From: Eutreptiella sp. 'Long Island Sound 2002'
Lineage: Eukaryota; Euglenozoa; Euglenophyceae; Eutreptiales; Eutreptiaceae
Length of the DNA stretch: 64,000 nucleotides
Direction: 5' to 3'
Assembly: GCA_964036045.1 (NCBI GenBank)
Contig: OZ038380.1
Span: 188,262,694 to 188,326,693 of the forward strand
The notes below the pieces were generated by a model that was given only the letters and a program-made list of their open reading frames with translations, was not told where the DNA came from and ran no database searches. A program made the position numbers and the translations under genes. This document shows positions 39,257-52,500 of the stretch, one piece after another. The first letter of the stretch is position 1. Every line of letters begins with the position of its first letter.

Positions 39257-42200
39257 TGGGAATGACCAAAAGGTATCATTTACCCAAGGTTGCTTTCAAA
39301 AACAGGAAAAAACATGGAAAAAGGCACATGAAAAAATGCAGGCTAAAATAAAAAGCAAAAAGAAGGGTTTTTAGTGCAAAACACTTATGAAAATAGCCCC
39401 CCCCCCCCCGAAGAAAAATGTAGGTAATTTACGCGAATTGGGGTATTGTTTGCCCTAAAAACACGCAAAAGAGGGGTAAGTAGGTCAAAAAGCCTAGTAT
39501 TGCATTTAGGGTTGTACAAAAAATAGGGCATCTTATACTTTAATTTTCCCATGACTACAATTTGTGAGTCCGCCAAGAAGTGCTGTCAATGGCTGAAGGA
39601 GGTCAGTTGCCAAGCCAAAAAGCAAGCTGAAACGACGCGAAGGGACAACACAAAGGCCCCATACCCCCGCCGTAGCGCTAATAGTGTACCCAATGCCAAA
39701 GGACACAACAGAGTCCGAGCTGACAGTCACCGAAGCCCTGGCAAAGCCTCCAAAGCACTTGGAGTTCAGCACTCCACTATACGCATCACCATCGACCCAC
39801 ACAAGTATCGGCGCGACGACCGAGCTTGTCCTTGAAGTTGCGCGTGCCAGGCTGAAAGTGTTCTGTGGCGCGTTTGTAATTGCCGCTCGATGCGTTGCCC
39901 TCTTAGGCGGCCGAAAGAGGTACAATCATTTTTGAACTTGCTGGCCGGTTGGTGGCTGGTAATTTGAGCTGGTTGCCTTCGGCGTTTTACATCTAGAATT
40001 CGTGCAAATTTGCCTGTTCTCCTTCAAATGCGTTGGTACACATTCTGGTGCAACCTCAAATTGCGCTACCGCCGTGCGGCTATGGCACTATTCTCATTGG
40101 CAAATGCAAATTGAAATTGAAATAACAACCAACAAACCTAAATAAAGATCAATGTTTTACCTAACTGCATGCTGCTATACAACTTACATCAGGAATTGTT
40201 GCGACCTGCACAATTGCGCCAAAAGTGGTTTCTTGACTGGGCATTTTACCTTAACTATAAAGGACAATTGCCGGTGCATCATGTGTCGCACAAGCATCTC
40301 TGCTGAGGGCCCATCGTCATGCACACGAAATGGGCTGTTGGCAACTGTTCAAGGAGGCGTATCCCACGCCATGAGCCATACAGTGGTCCATGTTGAGGTG
40401 AAATTGATCAACTAGTTGTGAAGATAATGTTGTAAAAGTCCATGATAGTCACCGCTGTGTCATGCAGGGGTTGTGAGCGGGGGCCGTGTTTCTTCTATGG
40501 CAATTTGCATGTCAAATTATTACAACTAGGTGTTCAACTAGGGCACGTTTGTAGCTGTGGTGCCATACACTTGTCCATTTCAGGGCAAAAAAGCGCTTTG
40601 TTCCAACTGCCATTACGAGCCTGCGAGTGACGTAGGTTGTGTACACGGGCCTTTTGCATTGTACATGCGTCCCACATCTGCCCCTCCCAACCTATCCCCA
40701 TTTTTTTTTGGCCCGCTTTTCATTGAAAGCACCACTTGGCGCAAGGGCGATACGGGCGCATGCGTGTGAGTAAGGCTGGGAAGACCTGTTTCCCGCAGAC
40801 AAGGATATACGACAAACCGACAGGGTTGTGGTCATGCAACTTCTGCGGTTGTTGTAGAAGGTCCTGCTCAAGCACGAGTAGGAGGTGCTAAGAAGAGGCA
40901 TTGAAGGATAGCTAAGCTCTTGCAAGCATAAAGAACTACACCATGTATGGCCACTCAGCTAAGGACGGCAGCAGAAAATCGTTTGTGGTGTGAAAGCAAG
41001 CCAAGTACAAAGAAGTGATACTATGCAGCATCACGTCTCCGTGTGGAGTAGAGATCTGGGCATTGGACCTTACACCGGAACAAACTGAGGTCAACTTCCC
41101 CGTCGATGACGGGGGATCAATGGTACCGCAGCGTACCAGCATGCACAAAAACGGAGCGTTAGCCGCACGAGTACTTTGAGGCCCACAGCCGAGATGGCCC
41201 ATGGAAGGAATAGCGGGAGACACCACTGATAAAGCTAGGTGTTTTTTTTCGGCTCAGACCAAGATGAGCTGGCGTAGCATGCTCACTTCACAATACTCGA
41301 AGTAACCCCTCGGAATCAAGGTTCAGAGCCGTCTAGTGCTACGATGGTCCCACAAATGACCGTATCTGACACGTAGTGAGGATTTGTTGATTCTGAAACC
41401 AGGTTATGCAGTGGGAGACCGCCATGCCCGTAGGCTTCCCAATGTGCATGAGGCACAATGGGTGCAGGCTAAAGAAAATAGCGGTGTGAAGACTGAAGGA
41501 CGACATGAATCAGCAGAGCCGCCGATAAAGCGAGGTGTGGCGAAGTAGAAGAAGGTGGCAATAAGGAGGGAGAATCACACCACTGCGGCACCAAGCGCAC
41601 AACCAAAATTATAAAAAAAAAAGGCCAGAAGCCCTGAGATAGAGACGGAAATCATGCCAAGTACTCCAACAATGGCTTGAGGACAATAGTAAAGAAGGGA
41701 TTCCACCGAAGATGCCGGGGCAAAGGATATGGAATGAGATGACGAACTGGCACTCCGCGAGAAAAAAGAAGGTCAAGGCCAAAATCAAAGAAGCGCGCGG
41801 CAAGTAGAAGAGAAAGGACCATAAGAATTGGAAAAAAGAGTAATGCAAAGAGCACAAGCCGAAGGGCAAAGACAAGCAGCAAAAAGGCGGCCGGACGACT
41901 CCCTGTCTGCTAGCACCAACACGGAGCCTACCGGCGAGTTCTCGAAAGTACCAACAGCACCAAGGGCTCAAGGTGGGTTGTAAAATCCATATTGGAAAAG
42001 ACCATGGTTTAGAATTGGGCATGGAACAGATTTTGGTGGTAAGAGGAGGAAAAAGGTTACCTTTTTTTTAAACCACCACGTTATGGTTTCAACCCCTTTT
42101 AAATCCTCTTACCTCTTTCGCAAAAAGATAAGAGTTTTCGATTCTAGAAAAAGGTACCATGCTTTAGTTTATAATCGAAATGTGGGACTAGAACCTAGAT

Positions 42201-43049
42201 GGACCTTTATTGTTTTGCGAAACTTGGTTAGACAAAATCTAATCTTTACCTCAAAACAGACACTAGCACAGCACCATAGCTTGATGGACGCCTTATTGTC
42301 GGGCTCATAAGAAGCACACACCATGCCCGCTCTCAAATTCATTCTTCTTTGTCTTGATGCCTCTGAACTCCATCCTAGCCGCTCCCTTCTCCGACTGAGA
42401 TGAGCTATGACCGTTGAAGGCAGTGCACTATACACAAACCAAGGCAGTGATCTCCCATTCCCCATCGTTTTTTTTTTGTGCTCAGACCCACAAGTTCCTC
42501 GTACGTGCTCGGCCAGATGGGCCGGATCAATAATAACAGCGTAAGTACAACGTATGTTGTCCCGTGCGGTACTTGGCCCTCATATCACACGTGGTGGTGG
42601 GACGTATACTCGAAACTCACCTGTAACCTGTCATCTGGTCATGCAACATCAAAAACTGCCACGCCACTGGGGCAAACAAGAAAAGTAGTCGGTTGTTGTT
42701 TAACGTTTTGTGCTGAAAGAAAAAAGGGAAGCTCCGCTGGGTGCACCTGGCGGAAATATGTCCATCACGTACATGGGCGCTTGTTTGCCCACTGTATTTT
42801 TTGGTCCCTAGATCTGTTGCGCTTTCTGCCCCTGGGGGTGTTCACCTATGTGACCCCGGTTTTCATACCAGTCCCTTTTGTGCTCCCACCACCATTTCAG
42901 TGCATGTTTGATGTGGTGTTGCCAATCACTAAAGCACCGTTCATTGTACACCTGAGTGGTATGCACTGCTATGGCCTTGAAAAGGAGTTCCTTGGTTCCT
43001 CAGTAGTCATCCAGCCACGATTGGCGCCGTTGTAGCAACTATAGGCCTC
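39257..43049. other. Intergenic, no confident gene
   Basis: AT-richer. Around 41650-41960 the plus strand has a lysine-rich protein-like frame broken by stops (QVLQQWLEDNSKEGIPPKMP and further), possibly a decayed ORF of unknown type. Around 39684-39935 another plus frame looks weakly protein-like (AKPPKHLEFSTPLYASPST). T runs at about 41240, 42065 and 42468. No RNA gene found. Confidence 0.35.
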
Positions 43050-43699
43050 TGGCTTTCCAACCAGACATCTAACGGGGTACGGGTCCGCGCACCGCTGTAA
43101 GGTACAACCTTTTTACCTGGTGCTTGTATGTCGTGTATTCGCGGATCCGATGCTTCATGAGTCGTAACATGTTTCGATGTATGCCTCCTGCATAGTGCCT
43201 TTTCTGGAGAAACGTGTTCGCCATGGTCCGGCGTTCTTCCAGTGCTTGTGAGAGAGCCTGGCCCACCTCTTTGGGAAGAGGCAGGTCCTCCGGCCTGTGG
43301 CCGAGGTGTCTTTCTAGTTGGACACACAAAGCAGTGGTTGTTGGTGGTAGGTTGGTGAGCACCTTTATTGCTTCCACTTTTGTGGCGTATGTGAGTGGTT
43401 TGGCCAGCAGAGGCTGTGCTTTCTTCTGGCGTGTATGGGTCGCGGTTGCTGTGGATGTCCTGCGCTTTTTCTTCGGGGCTTTGTACAGGCACTGCTCCTG
43501 CACGTTGTTCTTTGTTGGGTTCGGAGTAACTCTTCGTGCTTTCAATTTGGAGAACCATGGTGTCTCTGGGGTTTGTGAGGGGAGGGGGTCATTTGTCTCG
43601 ACATGTGGCGGCATCGACAGTTCATTGCGTAAGTGCGTGACCCCAGCAGCATGTGATACACGGGGGCTGGCGCCAGCCAATGTGTGACCCCGAGGGGTG

Positions 43700-44250
43700 T
43701 TCGACAGCTTGGGGGGCTGTAGGGGGGGGGGGGGGGGGACCCCCACCCCCCTCCGAAGGGGGGGGGGGAACCCTTCCCCCCCCTTGGTTGACCCAAACCT
43801 TGGGGGTCGGCGGGTCGGGCGGTCAGCCGCCGGGCCCCCCCGGGGGGGGTCGGTGGGTACCCCAACATATATACCTCAAAATGATCTCCATGACACGCTG
43901 ATCATTTTGAATGTGCACATGTGAGGTAAATTTTTTTTTCAAAAAAAATTTGCCCATCAACTCAGGCTCCCATCAGCCAAGGTCCGACCCGGAGGCCGGG
44001 TCGCGGTCAAAATCCTTTTTTGTGCTTTTTAGCCATTTTTGAATTCTCCACGAAATTATGAGTATTTTGAGTACAGACACATAGGGTCGAACAAAAAAAT
44101 TTCCCCCTGCCCTATGCCTAAAACAAAATCTCCGGCGCCTCTGGCGCCGACAAAGCACATTGTTCCGTACGACAATTTTGGGGTCCGTAGAGGGGGGGGG
44201 GGTCCCCCCCCCCTCCCTTTGGGGTCGGGTCCCGGCCAGGGCCAGCCCCC
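43700..44250. other. Insertion within the LINE, flanked by G/C tracts
   Basis: About 550 bp with no coding match to the LINE. Both ends carry a GTAG-G(n) tract followed by a C-rich tract (about 43725-43770 and 44190-44215), in the same orientation. Interior AT-rich with T/A runs at 43929-43948. Confidence 0.5.
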
Positions 44251-45380
44251 GTGATGTGATAGTGATGCCACACCACTCGCCACCTCATGTGGTGTTTTCC
44301 TTCTGTTGGGATGCATAGTCGTCCCAGGTGATGTAGGTATGTTTCATCTGTGTTGTCCAGCCATGTGGAGACGTAGGGCCGCCAGTCTTCCCATGTGGAC
44401 AATCACAGGTCCATGAATTGTGATTTCCATGTGGGGCATTGGACCAGTCTGTCATGTATTGTCGTTCGATGGGTTGTCCCACACAACACACAAGGGGTTG
44501 TGTCTTTACTCCAGGGTTGCCCACATCCCTCCCATCTCACATTTCCCCATAACCACTGCAGCCAGTATGATCGCCGTTTGCCTTTGAGCGGCAGCCAGGA
44601 TACCCAGTGTGTCCCTTTGAATACTAGCCAGAGCCGTCTATTCAGCATCCATTTCTTCGCTGGGGTCGGTGCTAGGCCTCCTCCTACATGTATTTCTAAC
44701 ACGTCTTTAGGTGGGATATCCGGCTGCCATTTCAGCCAGGGCATCCACCTCATGGTTCCTTTTGATGTCGGCTTTTTGTTGCTGTGTATGTGCTGAGCGT
44801 ATGTGCTGGTGTCCTGCAATCCGGAAAAGTGGGATGAGCATGTAAGTGAGATATGCGTGTAATTGGTGTCGTAGGTCCATGTCCGCACACTCTCTTTCCG
44901 GTGGTAGGGGGCCATAGTCCACCACTGCCTTGTTATCTAGGGTGAGGGAGTCTCCTAGTTGGGCATTTGTAGTAACCATAACCGACCCCTATAGCTCTGC
45001 TCGATATGAATCTTGGGGGCCCACCACCCGATTGATGATCTGTAGTGGGCCACACTTTGCTGCCACCGGGGCTCGTGGCGCTCCTGTGTGATCGTCACTT
45101 CATTTACTGCCGTCGCTATGCCATGCTGTACCCTTGCGTTGGTTGTGGTAGCATGGTATGCCATTCATTGTACAAGGGACGAAACTTGGTGGTATTTGCC
45201 CCTCTTCCGGTGTGGGTTGTGTGGCGTCTGGACACATGTATTTGCGTGTGTATTATTCTCGTCCTACCACCTTCTCCTTCGTCTTCCAAAATAGTGCGTC
45301 GTCTTCACTTTCTTCATCAAATAGGCTTGGTCAGGGGTGTGCGCCCGCCGGCGCCAGACGACGGCTCCCCGCCAGACGAC

Positions 45381-45562
45381 TGGGGTTATGGGAATTATGG
45401 GGAATTATGGGGAATTATGGGGAATTATGGGGAATTATGGGGAATTATGGGGAATTATGGGGAATTATGGGGAATTATGGGGAATTATGGTGGAATTGTG
45501 GGGAATTATGGTGGAATTATGGGGAATTATGGTGGAATTATGGGGAATTATGGTGGAATTAT
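45381..45562. repeat. GGAATTATGG minisatellite (10-bp units, then 20- to 21-bp units)
   Basis: About eleven perfect 10-bp units are followed by compound units alternating GGGGAATTATGG and TGGAATTATG. It lies inside the LINE between the RT and RNase H portions. The Trp/Gly/Ile/Met-rich frames are artefacts. Confidence 0.95.
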
Positions 45563-46345
45563 GTTGGTCCCCCACGGGGTCGTGTTTGCTGATGTGATAT
45601 TGTCACTGTAGGTGTGCATGTTGTATTGCATGCACATAATTGCGAAGTGTGGTGATATTGGGCGGTACTGGGTTTTGACTCATGTGTCTGGTCAGGTTTG
45701 GCCTGCGGAGTATATCTTGCATCACTGTGATGTATCGTGCTCTATAGGCGCAAAACACTTGGTGCAAACCCATCCCCCCTGCGCCCTTGGGTGATGTGGT
45801 GTGCGTTGTGTTGTGTATTTTGTCCATACCTTTGGCAGACAGGACGAAATTTTTGCTCACCTTGTCGAACTGGTGGAAGAACCTGTCATCCAGAACCAGT
45901 AGGCTGTGGTAAACCCATTGTGGTATTAAGACTGAGTTCAGCAATTGCGCGCGTTCAAAATTGTTTAGAGGCAGGTGTCCGAACTGGGCCACGTCTGCCT
46001 GTGCCCTAGGTAGTATGTCAGCATGCACTTCTGCTTGGTATGCTGGGTTGGCCAGGTAATGCCCCAAATATCTATAAGCAGGCACTTTCATTTGTATTGT
46101 GTCCCGTCCCCACTGGACCGCGGCGTGCTTTGGCTTCACAGACCAGTGATACAATTCAGTCTTGTCCCTGTTGACCTTGAAACCTATAGTGGGTGATGGT
46201 GTGTCTATGCGTTGAAAACGCGTCGCAAAACGTGCACATTTGGGGCCACTACTGCAATGTCGTCCACATACTCGAAAAAATGGACGTCAGGGAACTGTGC
46301 AGACAGTGTGGCATGAAATGTTGAAATCAATTTTGAGAATGATCG

Positions 46346-47900
46346 CTTTGAAACTGAATCTAATCACCAATGCGCAACGTATGCGTCAACAGTGAGCAAT
46401 GTTCATCTTCCACAGTGGTTGGGTTATCAAATGATTGCAAACACTGTTCAAAAGTGTTTGCCGTCCTTACTTCGAGTTCAAGCTAGCAAGTTAAAACACT
46501 GCCTTTTCCAACCCCGTTTCCAAACCTGCGTAGAATTCCTCGGTGCCAAAATTGTTGTGAAAAATCGATATGTAATCATTTTGAAGAATCAAATATCATG
46601 ACCACAAAACCTCAAAACCCCTGCACAGTGCGCAATGCTTTCTTCCAACTCTGAAGCCGTGTGCATTTCACAGAAATTACCCACAATGTAATATGATGCC
46701 TAAAGTGACCGGATAATAAAAAATGATACTTGGGTACACATAAGGACATAGGGCCTAACCCCAGCCCCCGTCTGGCAAGTTGGGGGGATGGACTCCCACG
46801 CCGCGATGTGGCCTCTCGAGTTGGGATGATGGACTCTCCAAAAGACAAAGTACCATGATGGAATGAAAATTTCGTGCATGGATGGCACGAAGGAACAAGC
46901 GCGTCATCGTGACCAAGAAGATGTGCCGACACCCGTTTGGATGACTTGAAGCCTTATAAGTTGTAAAGCTGGTGGATGGCGTTCCGCCGGCGGTAGCCGG
47001 TGACCACCTACCGCATTGCAAGTTACCGGCGTTGTGGTGGGTTACTTCGAGGGGCCACACTGAAGCGTGGTAGTTCATGACCCCAACTCGAGGGCCCACA
47101 CGGAAGCATAGGGGTTCATCACCACAATTTGAGCGGCTACATTGAAGCGTGCGGGTCCATCACCGCAAGTTGAGGGGCCACTTCGGTGTGGTGCCTGGAG
47201 TTGGGGTCATGGACCCCACGCATTTGGTGTGGCGCCTTGAGTTGGGCTGATGGGCTCATTCAGCAGCAGCGTCTATCTGGATGCAGAATAACAGCAACAG
47301 TGTCATCATACTGGTGAAAAACTCCGTGGATATTGGCGAAAAACTCTGTGGATATTGGCCCTATCCCGACGAACGAGCCGCTGAATGAACTCATCTAAAT
47401 GCAATACCATATATGAGGAGCGGAGGGGTTGGGGGGGCTCATTGTACAAACGAAAAAAATCGCCAGAACAGAAATGATTGCATACCGGTACGCTACATTC
47501 TTTTACGAAACCTGTTCCTCACTAACTCCTCCAACTGTCTTCCTCTAGTCATCCAACGACTTGGCTGGGCACACCGGGTCTCCCATTGCCTAGTGTTGAC
47601 TGAATTGTTTGTCATCATATTCGAAGGCCTCCAATTTTTCAGCCGCCGTGAGGTTCTGCGTGAGTAGCATGGCCAACCTCAAGGCCTGATGCTGCCGCTT
47701 GGCAGGCTTTTATCAGCACTGCACAACAAGTGCATCATCGACCATAGTGGGGGGGCAGGGCCGTTTGGGGGGATTGGGTCTCACCGGTGAGCTAGATAGC
47801 ATCAGTCTCATCGGAGGGAGGGGATGATGGGGGGCGCAAAAAAGCATCCAACTTCAGCTGTACATTCTTCCCCCCGAGCCTTCTCTGCGACTGGTTGGGG
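46346..47900. other. Intergenic, nothing recognised
   Basis: At 47020-47250 a loose repeat contains TTGAGGGGCCACnnnGAAGCGT(G) in several diverged units. CTGTGGATATTGGCG-type phrases are duplicated near 47325-47355. No gene found. Confidence 0.4.
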
Positions 47901-47980
47901 GCCTAGGGAGCCGGGGTGGGTTGTGGGGGTGTTGCCACAGGGACAACAGACATCCATGCTACAGGGGCACAATCATGCGT

Positions 47981-48100
47981 CGCCACAGAGCCAGAACGCT
48001 CAAATGTGATGGTACGGTAGTCAGCACCGCACTCTGAGGGGCCAGAATCGTGGTACAATACAGCCACCAGAATGTTTGAAATTGACAACAGCACCGGCGA
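47981..48100 (-). pseudogene. SH3-like domain segment 4
   Basis: The minus strand encodes SPVLLSISNILVAVLYHDSG, then PSECGADYRTITFERSG and THDCAPVAWM. It follows the same layout as the three other segments (V-A-x-V-L strand, P-S-E-x-G turn, R-x-I-x-F strand, A-P near the end). It is the most diverged of the four, and no inverted G/C modules flank it closely. Confidence 0.3.
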
Positions 48101-49100
48101 GTATGTGTCAATATTATGAGCATCCATGGCTGAAGTTGCGAAAAACTGAAGTGTTCTGCATGATACAGGGTACAGTGAAGTGCCTTGGATGCCAGAAATC
48201 TGAAATACACAGCAATGCACCAACAATACCACCTTGTCCAGCCAGCAAAAGCACGGAGAAGCTGAAGCCGTTTGGCAACATTTTTTCAAGACAGTTGTCC
48301 TGAACGTTTGGGATGATGGCCAGTGTGTTGTGCAATCTATAATGAGGGCTGTTCTTCTTCCACAGCGATTTCGTCTGCAATGAGGATGCCCACCCCCCCC
48401 TCCCCTTTGCACAGTAAGTGGGGGTGCGAGGGAACCGGCACTTTCCTTTCTCGAGATTTACTCAGAAGGTCAGATGTTGGTCATTGTTACCTCAAAGTGG
48501 ACCACTGCAGGGCACCAGGGTGTAAACTACAACCACAACAAACTTGTCCCACATGCGTCTCCACTAAATCTAGCCGCACAAGCACACTTGAAGCTGTCCC
48601 GTCACTACTGCGCATTCCACCATTTAAGCAAGGATCGGGGTCACAAGGCTCTGCAGGCAGTGGTAGGTAGTGTCCCAGGGGAAGTACTTGCACCGGCGGT
48701 CTGGGGTGATGCCAGCCAAAATGAGGATGGAGGATGGGCATGTACGCCCAGACAGTCGTCCAACTAGGGGCCCTGGTGAACTGTGACTCCACTGTTTAGC
48801 CTGGGGCCTGATAATGCCTCAGGACAACCCATATCAGGTTTGCCGCTGCCTGTGCACCTTGGAAAACCTCCCTGTTGTGTGCTCCCATTGTGCCCCTCCC
48901 CATAGCGAATGGCACCGTGCACTATTGGGATTGCAGTTCCCTAAAGATTGGCCGGAGAAGCGGGGAGTGTGGCACATGAAGGCCTTCCTATTCGACAACC
49001 AGAAGATGCGAGGCCTGTCATGCGAGGCACAGGGGAGCGTCCACGGGGGGGGGCGACCCCTCGGTTCTGCACGCCAACTACCCCCCCAACTAACTGTTGG
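48101..49100. other. Intergenic, nothing recognised
   Basis: Open frames without recognised domains. A C run lies near 48393-48404. Confidence 0.35.
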
Positions 49101-49289
49101 CCGGAGGCCCCTTGGGGGAGGGGGGGGGCATCTGAGGGGGGGGTCCAGGGAGGGCGAATGGGGGGGGGGGGGGGGGGGGCTCCGGGAGGGTCGGTTGGGG
49201 GGGGGGGGTCCAAGTGGGGCAATTAGGGGTGGTGGTGGGGGGGGGGTCCAGGTTGGGTGATTTGGGGTGTTGGGGGGGGGGGGGGGGCA
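49083..49289. repeat. G-tract array
   Basis: Some ten runs of 8-20 G separated by short spacers such as TCCAGGGAGGGCGAAT and TCCAAGTGGGGCAATTA, forming a crude minisatellite with strong G-quadruplex potential on the plus strand. The left edge carries AACTAACTGTTGGCCG, which recurs at 53175 on the far side of the triplicated array. Confidence 0.85.
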
Positions 49290-49476
49290 CAGGCTCCCCT
49301 TACCTCCCCTTGCCCTCCCTCTAACCATACCATCACCATAAACCTAACCCTAACCTTTGCAGCCAGTTGGTTTGGCCATGCCAGCCATGTTGATTGGGCT
49401 GAACAAGATCCCCCCAATTTCGTTCATGGCTGCTTTTGCCACATCATTGCTCTCCATTTTGGACCCCAACACTCAC

Positions 49477-49522
49477 TCTGACCCTAGCCTAGGGTGAGAG
49501 CCAGGGCTAGGGTTAGGGCTAG
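49477..49522. repeat. Degenerate TTAGGG-like tract
   Basis: Reads GGGCTAGGGTTAGGGCTAGG at the left edge of the 1.17-kb tandem array. It resembles eroded telomere-type repeats but is too short and irregular to call a telomere. Confidence 0.5.
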
Positions 49523-52500
49523 GGTCACCGAGCTGGTGGAACCAGTCTTGGTTTTATAACCCTTTTTAGTGTCTAGGGTGGACCTACCAGGTTTAGCAGC
49601 AGCAGCAGCAAGCAGCAGCAAGCAGCAGCAAGCAGCAAGCAGCAAGCAAGCAGCAGCACGCGCGAAATGGGGAAAAATCAGAACTCCGTCGTGGTGCTTC
49701 GGATTCGGCTGAAATTTTGGTGCATGATACCTATGGGTGTGAAGTACAATCACACAAAGTTTGAGCAGGAAACTCAACGGTGGCGGCCGGGAACGGGATT
49801 CGCAAGTGGCGGACCTCAGTTTCAAAAACTGCAGTTTAGGGCCAAAAACAGCCACTTTTGGGCCAAAAAAGCCCTGGAACACATTCAAAACGGCCAAACG
49901 AAGGGAAACGGTGGGTACACTACACGTGCGGCTTGACTTCCCCATGTCAACGAGCTCTTTGCGGCCCTCTGACTCCATGATATGTCCCGGAAACGGCCCA
50001 AAAAGGGCCCCAGAAGCTCCAAATGCCGACAGCCACAAACCAAGAATAGGCCATATCTTTGGCTACATGGCTCAAAATGCGATTCCGAGGGCACCTACTC
50101 CACCCGCAACCCCCCACTTTTTGTGGTTTCCACCCCTCAGAATTGCCCAAACGGACGCCTAGACCCCAATACCTAGGCCCACTAGGCTGCGGCAAGCTGC
50201 AAGCTCAAGCCCAAACAGGTGGGTGCCCAAATGGGTCAACAGGGTCCAGTAGGGGCAAAAAGATGACTTTTCTCAAAAATGATCCTAGACCATGTGCGAC
50301 GCTAAAACAAGTGTTTTTGGACCGTTTTGAGCTTGTGGTGGCCCATTTTGGTCCTCCGAACATCCCAAAATGCCTTGAAAATGGGCTGTTTTGGGACCAA
50401 AAATGGGTCAAAAATGGGTCAAAAACACATTTTTCCAAACCTCATCCTAGACCATTTGGGGTGCACAAACGGGTGAAATGAGCCCATTTTGAGCCCATTT
50501 TGGGGCATTTTGGCCCCTCAGAAGTCCAAAAAGCCTTGAAAGTTGGCCTCGTGGTGATGGGGTTCACTTGCAAGCTGATTTCACTTTGTCAAGAGCCATC
50601 AATGTGTGAATCATTCTTGATGTCCTTCACCAGTCATAGCTGATGTTCCCTCCCCCACCAGCTTGGTCCCAATATTCAGTCTTGATTAGGGTCACCGAGC
50701 TGGTGGAACCAGTCTTGGTTTTATAACCCTTTCTAGGGTCTAGGGTGGACCTACCAGGTTTAGCAGCAGCAGCAACAAGCAACAAGCAGCAAGCAGCAAC
50801 AAGCAGCAAGCAGCACGCGCGAAATGGGGAAAAATCAGACATCCGTCGTGGTGCTTCACATTCGGCTGAAATTTTGGTGGATGATACCAATGGGTGTGAG
50901 GGACAACCACACAAAGTTTGAGCCAGAAACTCAACGGTGGCGGCCGGGAATGGGTGTCGCAAGTGGCGGACCTCAGTTTCAAAAACTGCAATTTAGGGCC
51001 AAAAACAGGCATTTTTGGGCCAAAAGAGCCCTAGAACCCATTCAAAACGGCCAAGGAAAGGGAAAGGGTGGGTGCACTCCATGTGCGGCTTGACTTTCTT
51101 GTGTCAACGAGCCATTTGCGGCCCTCTGACTCCACCATATGTCCCGGAAATGGCCCAAAAAGGCCCCCACAAGCCCCAAATTTTGTGCAGATTGGCTGGC
51201 GACAGCCACAAACCAAGAATAGGCCATATCTTTGACTACATGGCTCAAAACGCGATTCCGAGGGCACCTAATCCACCCGCAACCCCCCTCGTTTTGTGGT
51301 TTCCACCCCTCAAAATTGCCCAAATTGACGCCTAGACCCCCGTACCCAAGCCCAGTAGGCTGCGGCAAGCTGCAAGCTCAAGCCCAAACAGGTGGGTGCC
51401 CAAATGGGTCAATAGGGTCCAATAGGGGCAAAAAGATGACTTTTCTCAAAAATGATCCTAGACCATGTGTGATGCTAAAACAAGTGTTTTTGGACTGTTT
51501 TGAGCTTGGGGTGGCCCATTTTGGTCCTCCGAAAATCCCAAAATGCCTTGAAGATGCGCTGTTTTGGGACCAAAAATGGGTCAAAAATGGGTCAAAAACG
51601 CATTTTTCCAAAACTCATCCTAGACCATTTGGGGTTCACAAACGGGTGAAATGAGCCTATTTTGAGCCCATTTTGGGGCATTTTGGCCCCTCACAAGTCC
51701 ACAAAAGCCTTGAAAGTGGGCCTTGTGGTGAAGGGGATCACTTGCAAGCTGATTCCACCCTGTCAACGGCCTTCAATGTGTGACTCATTGGTGTCCCTCA
51801 CCATTCATATCTAATGTTCCCTCCCCCACCAGCTCGGTCCCAATATTCAGTCTTGATTAGGGTCACCGAGCTGGTGGAACCAGTCTTGGTTTTATAACCC
51901 TTTTTAGGGTCTAGGGTGGACCTACCAGGTTTAGCAGCAGCAAGCAGCAAGCAGCAAGCAGCAGCAAGCAGCACGCGCGAAATGGGGAAAAATCAGAACT
52001 CTGTCGTGGTGTTTTGGATTTGGTTGAAATTTTGGTGCATGATACCTATGGGTGTGAAGTACAATCACACAAAGTTTGAGCGAGAAACTCAACGGTGGCG
52101 GCCGGGAACGGGATCCGCAAGTGGCGGACCTCTGTTTCAAAAACTGCAGTTTAGGGCCAAAAACAGCCACTTTTGGGCCAAAAAAGCCCCGGAACACATT
52201 CAAAACGGCCAAACGAAGGGAAACGGTGGGTACACTACACGTGCGGCTTGACTTCCCCGTGTCAACGAGCTCTTTGCGGCCCTCTAACTCCATGATATGT
52301 CCCGGAAGCGGCCCAAAAAGGCCCCCAGAAGCTCCAAATGCCAACCGCCACAAACCAAGAATAGGCCATATCTTGGGCTACATGGCTCAAAATGCGATTC
52401 CGAGGGCACCTACTCCACCCACAACCCCCCACTTTTTGTGGTTTCCACCCCTCAGAATTGCCCAAACGGACGCCTAGACCCCAATACCTAGGCCCACTAG

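Larger units (their letters stand above)
43050..46345 (-). pseudogene. Decayed LINE with reverse transcriptase and RNase H
   Basis: On the minus strand, reading leftward, the order is as follows. The palm motif FFEYVDDIAVVAPNVHVL, with YVDD at 46259-46270. The RT C-terminal connector at 45603-46200 (FKVNRDKTELYHW, then LPLNNFERAQLLNSVLIPQW). A tandem repeat at 45381-45562. An RNase H region with RIAGHQHIRSAHTQQQKADI and NHEVDALAEMAAG near 44705-44820. A CVLCGTTHRTTIHDRLVQCP zinc-finger-like segment near 44420-44480. A basic C-terminal stretch at 43069-43680. Frameshifts separate most parts. The 43700-44250 stretch between the last two is an unrelated insertion with G/C tracts at both ends. 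The copy is inactive. Confidence 0.7.

Noticed and set aside
45158-45611. Trp-Gly-Ile-Met repeat protein
   Set aside because: Translation of the GGAATTATGG minisatellite.
49336-49524. Telomere
   Set aside because: Only a few irregular TTAGGG/CCCTAA-like words inside the contig. At most an eroded interstitial tract.
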